The position numbers and the translations under genes are program-made. Shown in pieces: positions 1-6,523 of a DNA stretch of 13,105 bases (position 1 is its first letter; the number at the start of each line of letters is the position of its first letter). The stretch spans positions 1 to 13,105 of the forward strand of contig CANRAC010000016.1 in NCBI GenBank assembly GCA_947628495.1, read 5' to 3'. The notes beneath the pieces are model-generated. The model made no database searches. It was not told the DNA's origin and worked only from the letters and a program-made list of their open reading frames with translations. This DNA comes from an uncultured Bacilli bacterium (GTDB lineage: Bacteria; Bacillota_I; Bacilli_A; RF39; UBA660).

Positions 1-459
1 TTTGCTTTAATTAAAAAACTAATTGATAAAGTAAACTTAGATTTTACTAAATTATACCCTTTATTATACGAAAGACCATTAGATGAAATTCGTTTTCATG
101 GTTATTTATCGCAAAATTTAAATGTTACTAAAAACGGATTTGGTTATTTACAGTTAGATAATGAAATAATTAAAGAATATAATGTTGATAATGCTACAGC
201 ATCTAATATGATTAATGATTTTAACTTTATTAAAGAAGTGCTAGTTTGGTCATTTATTACGTTTGATGAAAGAACAGGAATTTATAAAGTAAATATTCGT
301 AGCCGTGGGCCTGTAATTAATGAAATTGCTTCCAAATATGGCGGCGGGGGACATAAGTTTGCTAGTGGCGTCCGCACTGAGTCTAAAGAAGATATTGATA
401 AATTAATTACAGATTTAGATATTGCTTGTAAAGAATTTAAAAAAATAGTAAATTTTTAA
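1..459 (+). CDS. nrnA: DHH/DHHA1 phosphoesterase, NrnA-like (3' part only)
   Basis: The frame is open from the first base, so this is the last 152 residues of a gene whose start lies outside the window. The tail carries the DHHA1-domain signature of the NrnA/RecJ-like DHH family: a stretch reading IRSRGPVINEIA followed by GGGGHKFASG about 35 residues before the end. In NrnA this C-terminal domain binds the nucleic-acid substrate, while the catalytic Asp/His residues of the DHH domain, not visible here, hold the metal ions. Family members are cytoplasmic and degrade nano-RNA or cyclic-dinucleotide products, or dephosphorylate pAp. Which of these substrates applies cannot be told from the C-terminus. 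The gene ends in TAA and is followed at once by a hairpin terminator, so it closes its transcription unit. Family assignment is firm; the symbol is the likeliest subfamily. Confidence 0.85.
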   Translation, partial: FALIKKLIDKVNLDFTKLYPLLYERPLDEIRFHGYLSQNLNVTKNGFGYLQLDNEIIKEYNVDNATASNMINDFNFIKEVLVWSFITFDERTGIYKVNIRSRGPVINEIASKYGGGGHKFASGVRTESKEDIDKLITDLDIACKEFKKIVNF

Positions 460-481
460 TTATATTTTTATAAATTATTAT

Positions 482-526
482 ATGTCGTTATTACCTTTAT
501 TTATAAGGGTATACGACATTTTTTTT
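482..526 (+). terminator. Rho-independent terminator after the DHH gene
   Basis: An imperfect stem (ATGTCGT... pairing with ...ATACGACAT, with small bulges) has an AT-rich loop and is followed by a run of eight T. It lies 22 bases after the stop codon. Confidence 0.75.
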
Positions 527-602
527 AGCAAGCGATTATATATTTTTATAATTTCTTATATTTGCACTTTCAAAAGTAGTAAATCAGTATAATATTAAAA
601 TA

Positions 603-741
603 TACTCTCGTGAGCGAGAATAATAGTGTAGTCACTAAATTCTTCACTATAATAAGGATAAATTATTACTCTTATTATGTAGCATGAAGCATATAGTAAG
701 ATTTATTATATTTTAAAATTAAATTCGAAAGTTTTGAATTA
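603..741. other. Row of four short inverted repeats in a gene-free stretch
   Basis: From 530 to about 770 no coding frame is supported. The stretch holds four consecutive short inverted repeats: TCTCG/CGAGA (606-619), ATAGTG/CACTAT (623-650), AATAAG/CTTATT (651-676) and AATTC/GAATT (722-740). The first three are almost back to back. They could be a structured RNA or recombination debris, but in DNA this AT-rich the last two could be chance. Confidence 0.35.
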
Positions 742-772
742 AACTAGATGAAAAAATAGAATGTTTTTATCA

Positions 773-1240
773 CTACTTTAATTCCTCATAGTCAATACTA
801 TCACAGACAATATAAATTAATGGATCATTTTCATCGCTAGCAAAACAAATATAATCTTTATTTTTAATATTAATATATATTTTATAAAAGCATCACTAAT
901 ATAATCCCATGAAAAAATTTCCTTGTTATTACATTGTTCTATATTATTAAAAATCATTTTTAGTTTAGTTTTATGAGTTTCATAGTGGCCATCATTTTTT
1001 AATATTAGTTCACCTGATTAAAAAACGTCTATAAAAAGTTCTATTTTTGATAATTTGATATCACAATTGACATTTGTTATAAAAAACTATATGAAAATTA
1101 TGATAATACTCAATAAATGATGACAAATTATCTTTAGTTATTAAAATTATATATCATTCTCCATTAATATATACACTGACAATATTTTTAAATTGAATGT
1201 TATATTTTGGCCTATATATTAATAATTCTTATCTTTCAAA
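773..1240 (-). pseudogene. Decayed protein gene of unknown family
   Basis: Read on the minus strand, three open segments join into what looks like one former protein of roughly 150 residues. Segment A (about 1235 to 1087) reads ELLIYRPKYNIQF and continues to IEYYHNF, with an in-frame TGA at 1154-1156. Segment B (about 1085 to 890), in another frame, contains KIELFIDVF, an in-frame TAA at 1018-1020, then SGELILKNDGHYE and WDYISDAFIKY. Segment C (about 888 to 773), after another frame change, reads DYICFASDENDPLIYIV and ends EELK plus TAG. The frame changes fall in homopolymer A/T runs near 1081-1086 and 880-890. The residues look protein-like rather than like random AT-rich translation. No start codon is clear at the upstream end. 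I do not recognise the family, and no function is proposed. Confidence 0.55.
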
Positions 1241-1398
1241 TATACACTTACAAATAAAAGACTTTTAATAATAATTACTATTATTTTATACAAAACTAGT
1301 ACTAAAATTAAAAAATATGCAGATAATAATAAATGTTATATTGTTTTCTAAAAAGTTTATATTTTTTTTACATAAATCAAATTAAATTTAATAAAAAC

Positions 1399-1427
1399 TT
1401 GACGCTTTTTTATTTACGTTATAAAAT
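1399..1427 (+). promoter_or_regulatory. Sigma-A-type promoter of the 1467 gene
   Basis: TTGACG at 1399-1404 and TAAAAT at 1422-1427 are separated by 17 bases. A perfect TATAAT follows at 1428-1433 but lies 23 bases from the -35, so the first pairing is preferred. The gene start is about 35 bases downstream. Confidence 0.6.
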
Positions 1428-1466
1428 TATAATAGAGTATAGTGAGGAAAAATAAGGTGTATTAAA

Positions 1467-2066
1467 ATGAATAAAAAATATTTATCTGACTTTTTAAAAC
1501 ATCAAACCATAATAATTGTTGTTAGTTTAATACTGGTTATTCTTATAACCGGTTCAGTTTCTCATGCCTATTTTACTGCTTCTGTAAAAGGAACCCCCAC
1601 TTCAGTCAAAGCAACAAGCGGTAGCCTTAATATAACTTTTAGTTCTTCACCTAGCAGTACGAGTAGTAAAATTTATATTCAAAGTGATAGTGATAGCGGA
1701 CAAACTAATCCATATACACTTACAGTAAAAAATGGAGGCACAGTAGCAGCTGCATATGATATTGTAGTTACAGCAACATCCGGTACTAACAATGTTAATG
1801 CCTCAGATATAAAATATCAATTAACTAAAACAGGTGAATCATCAAATAGCACTTCATCATTATCAAGCAGCAGAAATGTAATAAAACATGTTACTTCAAT
1901 CTCACCAAATGGTACAGATACTTATAGTTTAAAAATTTGGGTATCGTCTTCGATGACAGAATCTAGTCAAGAAAGTGCTTTAAGTGGTAGCAAAAAAGTT
2001 AATTTACAAGTGCAAGTTGTATCTAAAGCATCAGCTGTTTCTTCTCAATTGAGTAGTATTTCCTAA
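1467..2066 (+). CDS. SipW-type exported Ser/Thr-rich surface protein
   Basis: This is a 199-residue secreted protein. A short basic N-terminus precedes one hydrophobic segment (residues 14-31) that ends SHAYFTA (32-38), the mark of SipW-dependent signal peptides as in TasA/CalY-like fibre and camelysin proteins. In that group a dedicated signal peptidase releases the protein, which then sits at the surface or forms fibres. The mature part is rich in Ser, Thr, Asn and Val, has no Cys, and alternates in a beta-rich, Ig-like pattern; no catalytic motif is seen. The ATG at 1467 is supported by AAGGTG at 1454-1459. The gene has its own promoter and a perfect-palindrome terminator, so it is monocistronic, but the next gene encodes another protein with the same type of signal. 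No SipW peptidase gene lies in the window. Export class is fairly sure; precise role is unknown. Confidence 0.7.
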   Translation: MNKKYLSDFLKHQTIIIVVSLILVILITGSVSHAYFTASVKGTPTSVKATSGSLNITFSSSPSSTSSKIYIQSDSDSGQTNPYTLTVKNGGTVAAAYDIVVTATSGTNNVNASDIKYQLTKTGESSNSTSSLSSSRNVIKHVTSISPNGTDTYSLKIWVSSSMTESSQESALSGSKKVNLQVQVVSKASAVSSQLSSIS

Positions 2067-2101
2067 TAAATATTAAAATAATTTAAAAATTTTTAAAATT
2101 C

Positions 2102-2123
2102 AGAGTTCATATGAACTCTTTTT
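2102..2123 (+). terminator. Terminator after the 1467 gene
   Basis: An 18-base perfect palindrome, AGAGTTCAT/ATGAACTCT at 2102-2119, is followed by T residues. The T-run leads straight into the -35 box of the next gene. Confidence 0.75.
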
Positions 2124-2126
2124 CTT

Positions 2127-2156
2127 TTGACAATAAGACATGGGGGGGGGTATAAT
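2127..2156 (+). promoter_or_regulatory. Consensus promoter with a poly-G spacer (candidate phase switch)
   Basis: Both boxes are perfect: TTGACA at 2127-2132 and TATAAT at 2151-2156, 18 bases apart. The last nine spacer bases (2142-2150) are all G and abut the -10 box. Losing one G would give the ideal 17-base spacing; gaining G would weaken the promoter. Slippage at such tracts is a known way to switch surface genes on and off. The promoter call is strong; switching is inferred. Confidence 0.85.
2142..2150 (+). repeat. Homopolymeric G tract (G9)
   Basis: Nine consecutive G lie inside the promoter spacer. No other G or C run I noticed in the window exceeds five, which makes this tract exceptional in such AT-rich DNA. 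Confidence 0.95.
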
Positions 2157-2193
2157 AAGTATATAAGAATAAATATATATGGAGGATACCCTC

Positions 2194-3630
2194 ATGAAAG
2201 AAAAAAGAATAGAAAAAGAAATAAAAAAAGCTCAAAAGAAAGGAATATATAATCCCAAATTAAAATTAGGAATAGTAGCACTAATATTAGTAATAGGAAC
2301 AGTAATAGGAGTATCATATGCGTATTATACAGGAACATCAACTAATACATTAACAATATCTGGAACAGTAAGTAAAAAAATAAAGGTAACAGTACAGAGT
2401 GGTGGAAATGGCACTGTGAGTGGTTCACCTCAGACAGTAGATTACGGAACTCAAGCAGCATTTACAATGTCTCCAAATGCAGGTTACCAGTATAAAAGTG
2501 TAAGTTGTAACTATAATTCAAACACATCTCATTCAGGAAATACATTATATATAACGCCTAAAACCAGTAAAGATGTAACATGTACAGTAGAATTTGAAGA
2601 GATACCATATTTACGAACAAAAATATTAAAAGCCAATACATCAAAAGGAACAATAAGTTCTGATAATTTTAAAACAGGATGTCCTACTAGTAGCAGTGAT
2701 AGTTGTAGTGGAGTATACGAGATGGAAGACTATAATAGTAGCACAAGTTTAAACTATGATAATCCAGGAGGAACAAGTTATTACTTCCGAGGAGAAGCAA
2801 AGAATAACTATGTACAATTTGCTAATAAAATTTGGCGAATAGTACGAATCAATGGAGACGGAAGTATAAGATTAGTATTAGATGGAGATATAGGAACAAG
2901 TGAATTTAATACTGAATATCAAGGGTATAAATATGTAGGCTACACATACGATAATGGAACACCATGTACAAATGCCAGTCCATGTAAGAGTGTAGACATA
3001 GCAACAAATGTCGAAGAACAAATAGGAACAACAGATCATGGAGGAGAAAATAGTACCATAAAAGCAAAATTAGAGCAATGGTATTATGATAATTTAAGAG
3101 CTTATGATAACTATATAACTTATGGAACATATTGTAATGACACGTCTTTTGGAAGTGGAAGTGAAACCGGTACATTGTATTATGGTCCATACACGAGATT
3201 GTGGAATGGTTCTTCAATTGTTAAACCCCAACTAACATGCCCAGACCCAACAGCGAATAGTAGTGAAAGTCAATTTGTTAAAGATGGTAATCATACGTAT
3301 GGAGGAGTATATAAATTAAAGATAGGGCTATTAAGTGGAGATGAAATAGTGCTAGCGGGATTTAAGCCAACTAATAGTAGTGGAGTAACAGAATCCAATT
3401 ATCTATATTATACATCTAGTTCTAGTGGTTACTTCTGGAACTCGTCGCCTTACGTTTCCAGTATCGATAATGACAGTGTTTTTGTTGGTGTCCTAACTTC
3501 TCGTAACTTTAGCTACAGCAATGACGTGGCTATAAGTTACAGTGTTCGTCCAGTTATCAATCTAAAACAAGACGTAATATGGTCTGGTGGTAATGGAACA
3601 AAAGAAAGTCCTTTTGTAATTAAAAATTAA
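2194..3630 (+). CDS. SipW-type surface protein with InlB-like repeat and variable lectin-like C-terminus
   Basis: 478 residues from the ATG at 2194, which has GGAGG 8 bases upstream; the ATG at 2179 overlaps that ribosome site and is rejected. A basic cytoplasmic end is followed by a hydrophobic segment (24-41) ending SYAYYTG, a SipW-type signal or anchor. Residues 63-136 resemble a divergent InlB B-repeat (VTVQSGGNGTVSGSP...GYQY...VTCTVEF). Residues 196-231 hold a conserved-looking block, YYFRGEAKNNYVQFANKIWRIVRINGDGSIR in sense, common in gut Firmicutes surface proteins. Residues 408-478 resemble the end of DUF6273/C-type-lectin-like proteins, with FWNSSP, then SVRPVINL and GGNGTKESPFVI. 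Cys occur in close pairs (for example 163/171), suggesting extracellular disulfides. Codons 413-455 (3430-3558) use many C-ending codons, unlike the A-ending upstream body. Expression is probably switched by the G9 promoter. It is likely a surface adhesin or binding protein; the ligand is unknown. Confidence 0.75.
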   Translation: MKEKRIEKEIKKAQKKGIYNPKLKLGIVALILVIGTVIGVSYAYYTGTSTNTLTISGTVSKKIKVTVQSGGNGTVSGSPQTVDYGTQAAFTMSPNAGYQYKSVSCNYNSNTSHSGNTLYITPKTSKDVTCTVEFEEIPYLRTKILKANTSKGTISSDNFKTGCPTSSSDSCSGVYEMEDYNSSTSLNYDNPGGTSYYFRGEAKNNYVQFANKIWRIVRINGDGSIRLVLDGDIGTSEFNTEYQGYKYVGYTYDNGTPCTNASPCKSVDIATNVEEQIGTTDHGGENSTIKAKLEQWYYDNLRAYDNYITYGTYCNDTSFGSGSETGTLYYGPYTRLWNGSSIVKPQLTCPDPTANSSESQFVKDGNHTYGGVYKLKIGLLSGDEIVLAGFKPTNSSGVTESNYLYYTSSSSGYFWNSSPYVSSIDNDSVFVGVLTSRNFSYSNDVAISYSVRPVINLKQDVIWSGGNGTKESPFVIKN

Positions 3631-3654
3631 CAATCGTATAATTATTAAGCTTTT

Positions 3655-3692
3655 AAGAATATAATTTAATAAAATAATTATATTCTTTTTTT
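3655..3692 (+). terminator. Terminator after the 2194 gene
   Basis: A 12-base perfect stem (AAGAATATAATT, 3655-3666, with its complement at 3676-3687) is followed by a T-run to 3692. Confidence 0.75.
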
Positions 3693-3728
3693 GATGTTTA
3701 TTATATAATCTAAGTAGGGTGAAGATTA

Positions 3729-4493
3729 ATGCAGATACTAGGATATAAAAAACTCAAAGACAATAGATATAAAGTTTATTTTAAAAATAGTGAAGAAATT
3801 ATTTTATATGATGAAGTTATTTTAAAATTTAATATGCTTACTAATAAGAATTTAACTGAAAAACAATTAGAAGAAATACAAGAATATAATAGCGAATTAG
3901 CCAGCTATTATAAAGCTCTGAAATATTTAGCTATTAAAATGCGTCCTAAGAAGGGAATTAGAGATTATTTAAAGAAGAATGACTTTGCAGAAAAGACTAT
4001 TGTTAAAACTATTACCAGACTAGAAAAAGAAGGGTATATTAATGAAAAAAAATATATTCATTATTATGTCTTAGATCAAATTAATTTAACTTTAAAAGGA
4101 CCCGAGAAGATAAAGAAAACCCTTTTACAAGAGTTGTTAGATGAAGAACTAATAAATAAAGAATTAAATAATATTGACAAAAAGATATGGCAAGAAAAAT
4201 GCCAGAAGATTATTAATAAAAAACTAAAAGTAAATAAAGATAGTAAATCTATATTTTTAAATAAAATTCAAATGTATTTATTTAAAGAAGGTTACAGTAA
4301 AGATATATATGATGATTTTATTAAAAATATTGAATTAAATGATGATGATAATTTTTTAAAGATAGCTAATCAGATATATCAAAAGTTACAAAAAAAATAT
4401 ACCGACGAAAAGTTACTATATTATTTCAAAAGTAAATTATATTCTAAGGGTTACACTATAGAACAAATAAATGAATTTATTAATAATATATAA
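3729..4493 (+). CDS. recX: Regulatory protein RecX
   Basis: 254 residues, predominantly helical and very Lys/Glu/Ile-rich. RecX binds RecA filaments in the cytoplasm and limits recombination and the SOS response. The family signature is visible at residues 61-131: YKALKYLAIKMRPKKGIRDYL, then a helix pair, then LEKEGYINEKKYIHYYV and LKGPEKIKKTL. Further weakly conserved three-helix repeats fill the rest (IQMYLFKEGYS around 180-190 and KLYSKGYTIEQINEFI at the end), matching the three-repeat layout of Firmicutes RecX of about 260 residues. The ATG at 3729 is preceded by AGGGTGAAG. A TATAAT lies at 3704-3709, but no good -35 partner is seen. recA is not in the window. The gene ends at a terminator shared with the convergent lipoprotein gene. 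Confidence 0.85.
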   Translation: MQILGYKKLKDNRYKVYFKNSEEIILYDEVILKFNMLTNKNLTEKQLEEIQEYNSELASYYKALKYLAIKMRPKKGIRDYLKKNDFAEKTIVKTITRLEKEGYINEKKYIHYYVLDQINLTLKGPEKIKKTLLQELLDEELINKELNNIDKKIWQEKCQKIINKKLKVNKDSKSIFLNKIQMYLFKEGYSKDIYDDFIKNIELNDDDNFLKIANQIYQKLQKKYTDEKLLYYFKSKLYSKGYTIEQINEFINNI

Positions 4494-4521
4494 AAAAGCT
4501 TTCCTTAATTGGAAGGCTTTT
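4494..4521. terminator. Bidirectional terminator between recX and the minus-strand lipoprotein gene
   Basis: An 11-base stem (AAAAGCTTTCC, 4494-4504, with GGAAGGCTTTT, 4511-4521; one G-T wobble) has a 6-base loop and A/T tails on both sides, so it can serve both convergent genes. Its right half lies inside the lipoprotein reading frame. Confidence 0.75.
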
Positions 4522-4909
4522 CTAATTTAAGAGATTTTTCTTGTTCGACTGGTGTACCAAAGCTCGTAAATTTATTATTTTCATCACTTGTTGCTACTAC
4601 GGGTATTTCGTTAGTATAAAAGATTAATACGTCATTCATTTTACCATGATCTGAGGCTATTTTAATGTCGATAATTTTGTATCCGGGTGGACAATCATAT
4701 TGAAAATCAACATGCATCTCATGAACAGCGTCAGAATATAAATGACTTATAATATGTTCTCCAGGATTAAAAGTTTTTGTAATAACTTCTTCTTGCGGAA
4801 TTGGATCATTATTTTTATTACAACCTGCTGTTCCTAATGATATAATGCTAGCCAAACCACATGCAACTAATTTAGTTTTATTTTTCTTAAAAAAATCAAT
4901 ATTTATCAT
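4505..4909 (-). CDS. Small lipoprotein, paralogue of its upstream neighbour
   Basis: 134 residues. A basic N-terminus (KKNKTK) and hydrophobic segment end in a lipobox, LGTAG-C30, so the mature protein should be a membrane-anchored lipoprotein. The rest (about residues 42-126) matches the neighbouring 90-residue protein in pattern: GEHIIS (50-55), a Pro-Gly-Tyr motif (PPGYKI), an ILIF/YTNEIPVV strand pair, and GTPVEQEK near the end. I do not recognise a named family; small beta-rich domains of this kind are common in gut Firmicutes, but no function is known to me. The ATG at 4909 has GAGGT 5 bases upstream, inside the last codons of the preceding gene. The two genes are two bases apart, so they are surely co-transcribed and probably translationally coupled. 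Confidence 0.75.
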   Translation of the reverse strand: MINIDFFKKNKTKLVACGLASIISLGTAGCNKNNDPIPQEEVITKTFNPGEHIISHLYSDAVHEMHVDFQYDCPPGYKIIDIKIASDHGKMNDVLIFYTNEIPVVATSDENNKFTSFGTPVEQEKSLKLEKPSN

Positions 4910-4911
4910 AT

Positions 4912-5184
4912 TTACCTCATTTCTCGCTTACGTGCTAAAATATTTTCCTCAATAGGGATGCCAGCATTATTACTTAAACAGTTATATTCATCTATACTGC
5001 ACATTACAGGAACAGTATTAATCAAAATAATATCATAAGTTGGAGCGCCATTATAACGTAATATATTATTTATAGATGCATTTAGAACTTCATAGCCAGG
5101 AATAGGTCTAAATGCTCCTAAATGTTTTAAATTCATACTAATAATATGAGTTCTTGCTTCAACTCTTACTTTTTCTTCTGTCAT
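4912..5184 (-). CDS. Small cytoplasmic protein, paralogue of the lipoprotein next to it
   Basis: 90 residues with no signal peptide or membrane segment, so probably cytoplasmic. It shares an ordered set of motifs with the lipoprotein encoded just downstream: HIIS (13-16), a PGYEV motif, an aliphatic strand followed by INTVPV, then SIDEYN and AGIPIEE near the end. It therefore looks like a duplicated copy of the same domain, one exported and one kept inside. The end is basic (ARKREMR). The ATG at 5184 has AAGGAAG about 7 bases upstream. It is the first gene of a two-gene operon with a weak promoter in front. Family and function are unknown to me. Confidence 0.7.
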   Translation of the reverse strand: MTEEKVRVEARTHIISMNLKHLGAFRPIPGYEVLNASINNILRYNGAPTYDIILINTVPVMCSIDEYNCLSNNAGIPIEENILARKREMR

Positions 5185-5212
5185 TTTTTCTTCCTTCTTT
5201 CTAATGATAATT

Positions 5213-5240
5213 ATTATAAACTAAAAAAATAAAAAAGCAA
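5213..5240 (-). promoter_or_regulatory. Possible promoter of the paralogue pair
   Basis: On the minus strand, a perfect TATAAT (5213-5218) has a poor -35 (TTGCTT, 5235-5240) at 16 bases. The position, between the prsA terminator and the first gene, makes sense; the -35 is weak. Confidence 0.45.
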
Positions 5241-5241
5241 T

Positions 5242-5264
5242 AAAAAAGGAAACCTTTGGTTTCC
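5242..5264 (-). terminator. Terminator of prsA
   Basis: A 7-base perfect stem, GGAAACC/GGTTTCC (5248-5264), with loop AAA is followed on the minus strand by six T. The stem begins at the last base of the prsA stop codon. Confidence 0.85.
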
Positions 5265-6286
5265 TATTCAGCTGTTGAACTACTATTTTGTTCTATGGCT
5301 TTAGATAAAGAGTTTTGAATGTAATTTGAATATTGTTTACTAAGTTCGCTATCTTTAATTTCCATGCCATATTTTTTACGAATATCTTGTAAGGCATTAA
5401 TGCTTGTAGTAGCATCATTACTAATTAATTCGTTAGATAGAGTATCAGTTATTTTATCTTTAACATCTTCAAGTTTAGCTTTTTCTTTAGATTTAACTCT
5501 TAAGATAATATGATATCCTAAACTAGTTTTAACTGGTTCTTTTGTATATTCACCATCATTTAATTTATAAGCTTCATCAGCAAATCCTTCATAATCACTT
5601 GATAGAGTATCTGTATTAATATAGCCTAAGTCTCCGCCATTTTCACTAGTGGCTTCATCGTCAGAATTTTTCTTGGCAAGTGTTTTAAATTCTTTGCTAA
5701 CATCTTCAGCTTCATCAAGTTTTTTAATAAGTTTTTCAGCTTCTTTTTTCGCTTTTTCTTCCGCTTTTGTCTTTTCATCTTCACTCATATCATCTTTGAC
5801 TTCAGGAGTAATTAAGATATGACTTACTTTAATATCTCCATAAATACTTTCATTATAGTATTTTTCAATATCGCTGTCTTTGATTTGGTCTTTTGCGTAA
5901 TCTTCAACGGCTAAATTTTGTAAATAGGCGATATAGAGATAATCTTCATAAGCTTCCATTGTAGAAAATCCTGTAAATTGTTGAACTGCTGATAAAGCAT
6001 TATCACCATATTGATTTTTAATTTGTTCAATTTGATTTTTAGCAGAAGATTTAGCATCTTCAAGATCATCTTTATATTCTTTTTCTAAGATTTGTTTATC
6101 AATCATAGTTATTAAAGTTGATAAACCATAAGTATCTTTGACCTCATTATATAACTCATTAGCACTAATATTGCCTTTTTTGAAAGTTACGACAGCTTCA
6201 CTTCCATCTTTTAATTTTGGTATTGTTTTACCACATCCTGCAACAAGAAGCATACATGCTCCTAATACAATTATTTTCTTTTTCAT
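5264..6286 (-). CDS. prsA: PrsA-type peptidyl-prolyl isomerase lipoprotein (foldase)
   Basis: 340 residues from the ATG at 6286. GGAGG lies 5 bases upstream; a TTG start at 6298 would overlap this ribosome site and is rejected. The signal peptide ends in the lipobox LVAG-C18, so the mature protein is lipid-anchored on the outer face of the membrane. The N-terminal chaperone-like part (about 30-140) is helical and charged. A parvulin domain spans about 150-265, with VSHILI (154-159), NGGDLGYI (216-223) and LGYHIILRV (256-264), all family landmarks. A Lys/Glu-rich insert lies at 162-200. Parvulin foldases of this type help exported proteins fold after Sec export, which suits a window with several secreted proteins. 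The protein is slightly longer than Bacillus PrsA (about 290). The gene is monocistronic, with its own promoter and terminator. Family assignment is firm. Confidence 0.9.
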   Translation of the reverse strand: MKKKIIVLGACMLLVAGCGKTIPKLKDGSEAVVTFKKGNISANELYNEVKDTYGLSTLITMIDKQILEKEYKDDLEDAKSSAKNQIEQIKNQYGDNALSAVQQFTGFSTMEAYEDYLYIAYLQNLAVEDYAKDQIKDSDIEKYYNESIYGDIKVSHILITPEVKDDMSEDEKTKAEEKAKKEAEKLIKKLDEAEDVSKEFKTLAKKNSDDEATSENGGDLGYINTDTLSSDYEGFADEAYKLNDGEYTKEPVKTSLGYHIILRVKSKEKAKLEDVKDKITDTLSNELISNDATTSINALQDIRKKYGMEIKDSELSKQYSNYIQNSLSKAIEQNSSSTAE

Positions 6287-6307
6287 ATAATCCTCCAAAC
6301 ATAACCA

Positions 6308-6336
6308 ATTATATCAATCATTTTATAAAAATACAA
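6308..6336 (-). promoter_or_regulatory. Promoter of prsA
   Basis: On the minus strand TTGTAT (6331-6336) and TATAAT (6308-6313) are 17 bases apart, and TGA in front of the -10 makes it an extended -10 promoter. It ends about 20 bases before the prsA start. Confidence 0.75.
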
Positions 6337-6407
6337 GAAGAACACTCACACAAATTCTGGGTTTCGTATACTATATAAGTGAAAAGACAAAAAAGGAGGA
6401 ATGATTT

Positions 6408-6497
6408 ATGAACAACAATGGCTGCGGATGCTTAGGACCTGCTATAATCCTAGTGCTATTCATACTTTTAATAATCATTGTAGGAGCATTTATTTAA
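6408..6497 (+). CDS. 29-residue YjcZ/SscA-like hydrophobic protein
   Basis: A tiny gene with a strong ribosome site (AAAGGAGGAA just upstream of the ATG at 6408). The product starts NNNGCGCLGPAI, followed by one membrane helix of Ile, Leu, Val and Phe (about residues 11-28) ending VGAFI. This layout, a Gly/Cys/Asn-rich head and a tail like ILVLFILLIIIVGAF, matches the YjcZ family of small sporulation-linked proteins, which includes the B. subtilis spore-coat assembly protein SscA. The products are membrane-associated, and for most members the role is unknown. A similar tiny gene follows after 26 bases. No good -35 box precedes it: TATACTATA at 6367-6375 is the nearest -10-like sequence, which leaves room for a non-sigma-A promoter. 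Family assignment rests on pattern over few residues. Confidence 0.75.
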   Translation: MNNNGCGCLGPAIILVLFILLIIIVGAFI

Positions 6498-6523
6498 TAA
6501 ATGAATAAAGGAGGGTATCCTAT

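Noticed and set aside
2906..3217. A 103-codon open frame on the minus strand
   Set aside because: It is antisense to the middle of the well-supported surface-protein gene, has no ribosome site, and its product is an implausible mix rich in His, Tyr and Leu.
1467..3630. Single operon of the two surface-protein genes
   Set aside because: A strong palindromic terminator and a perfect promoter lie between them.
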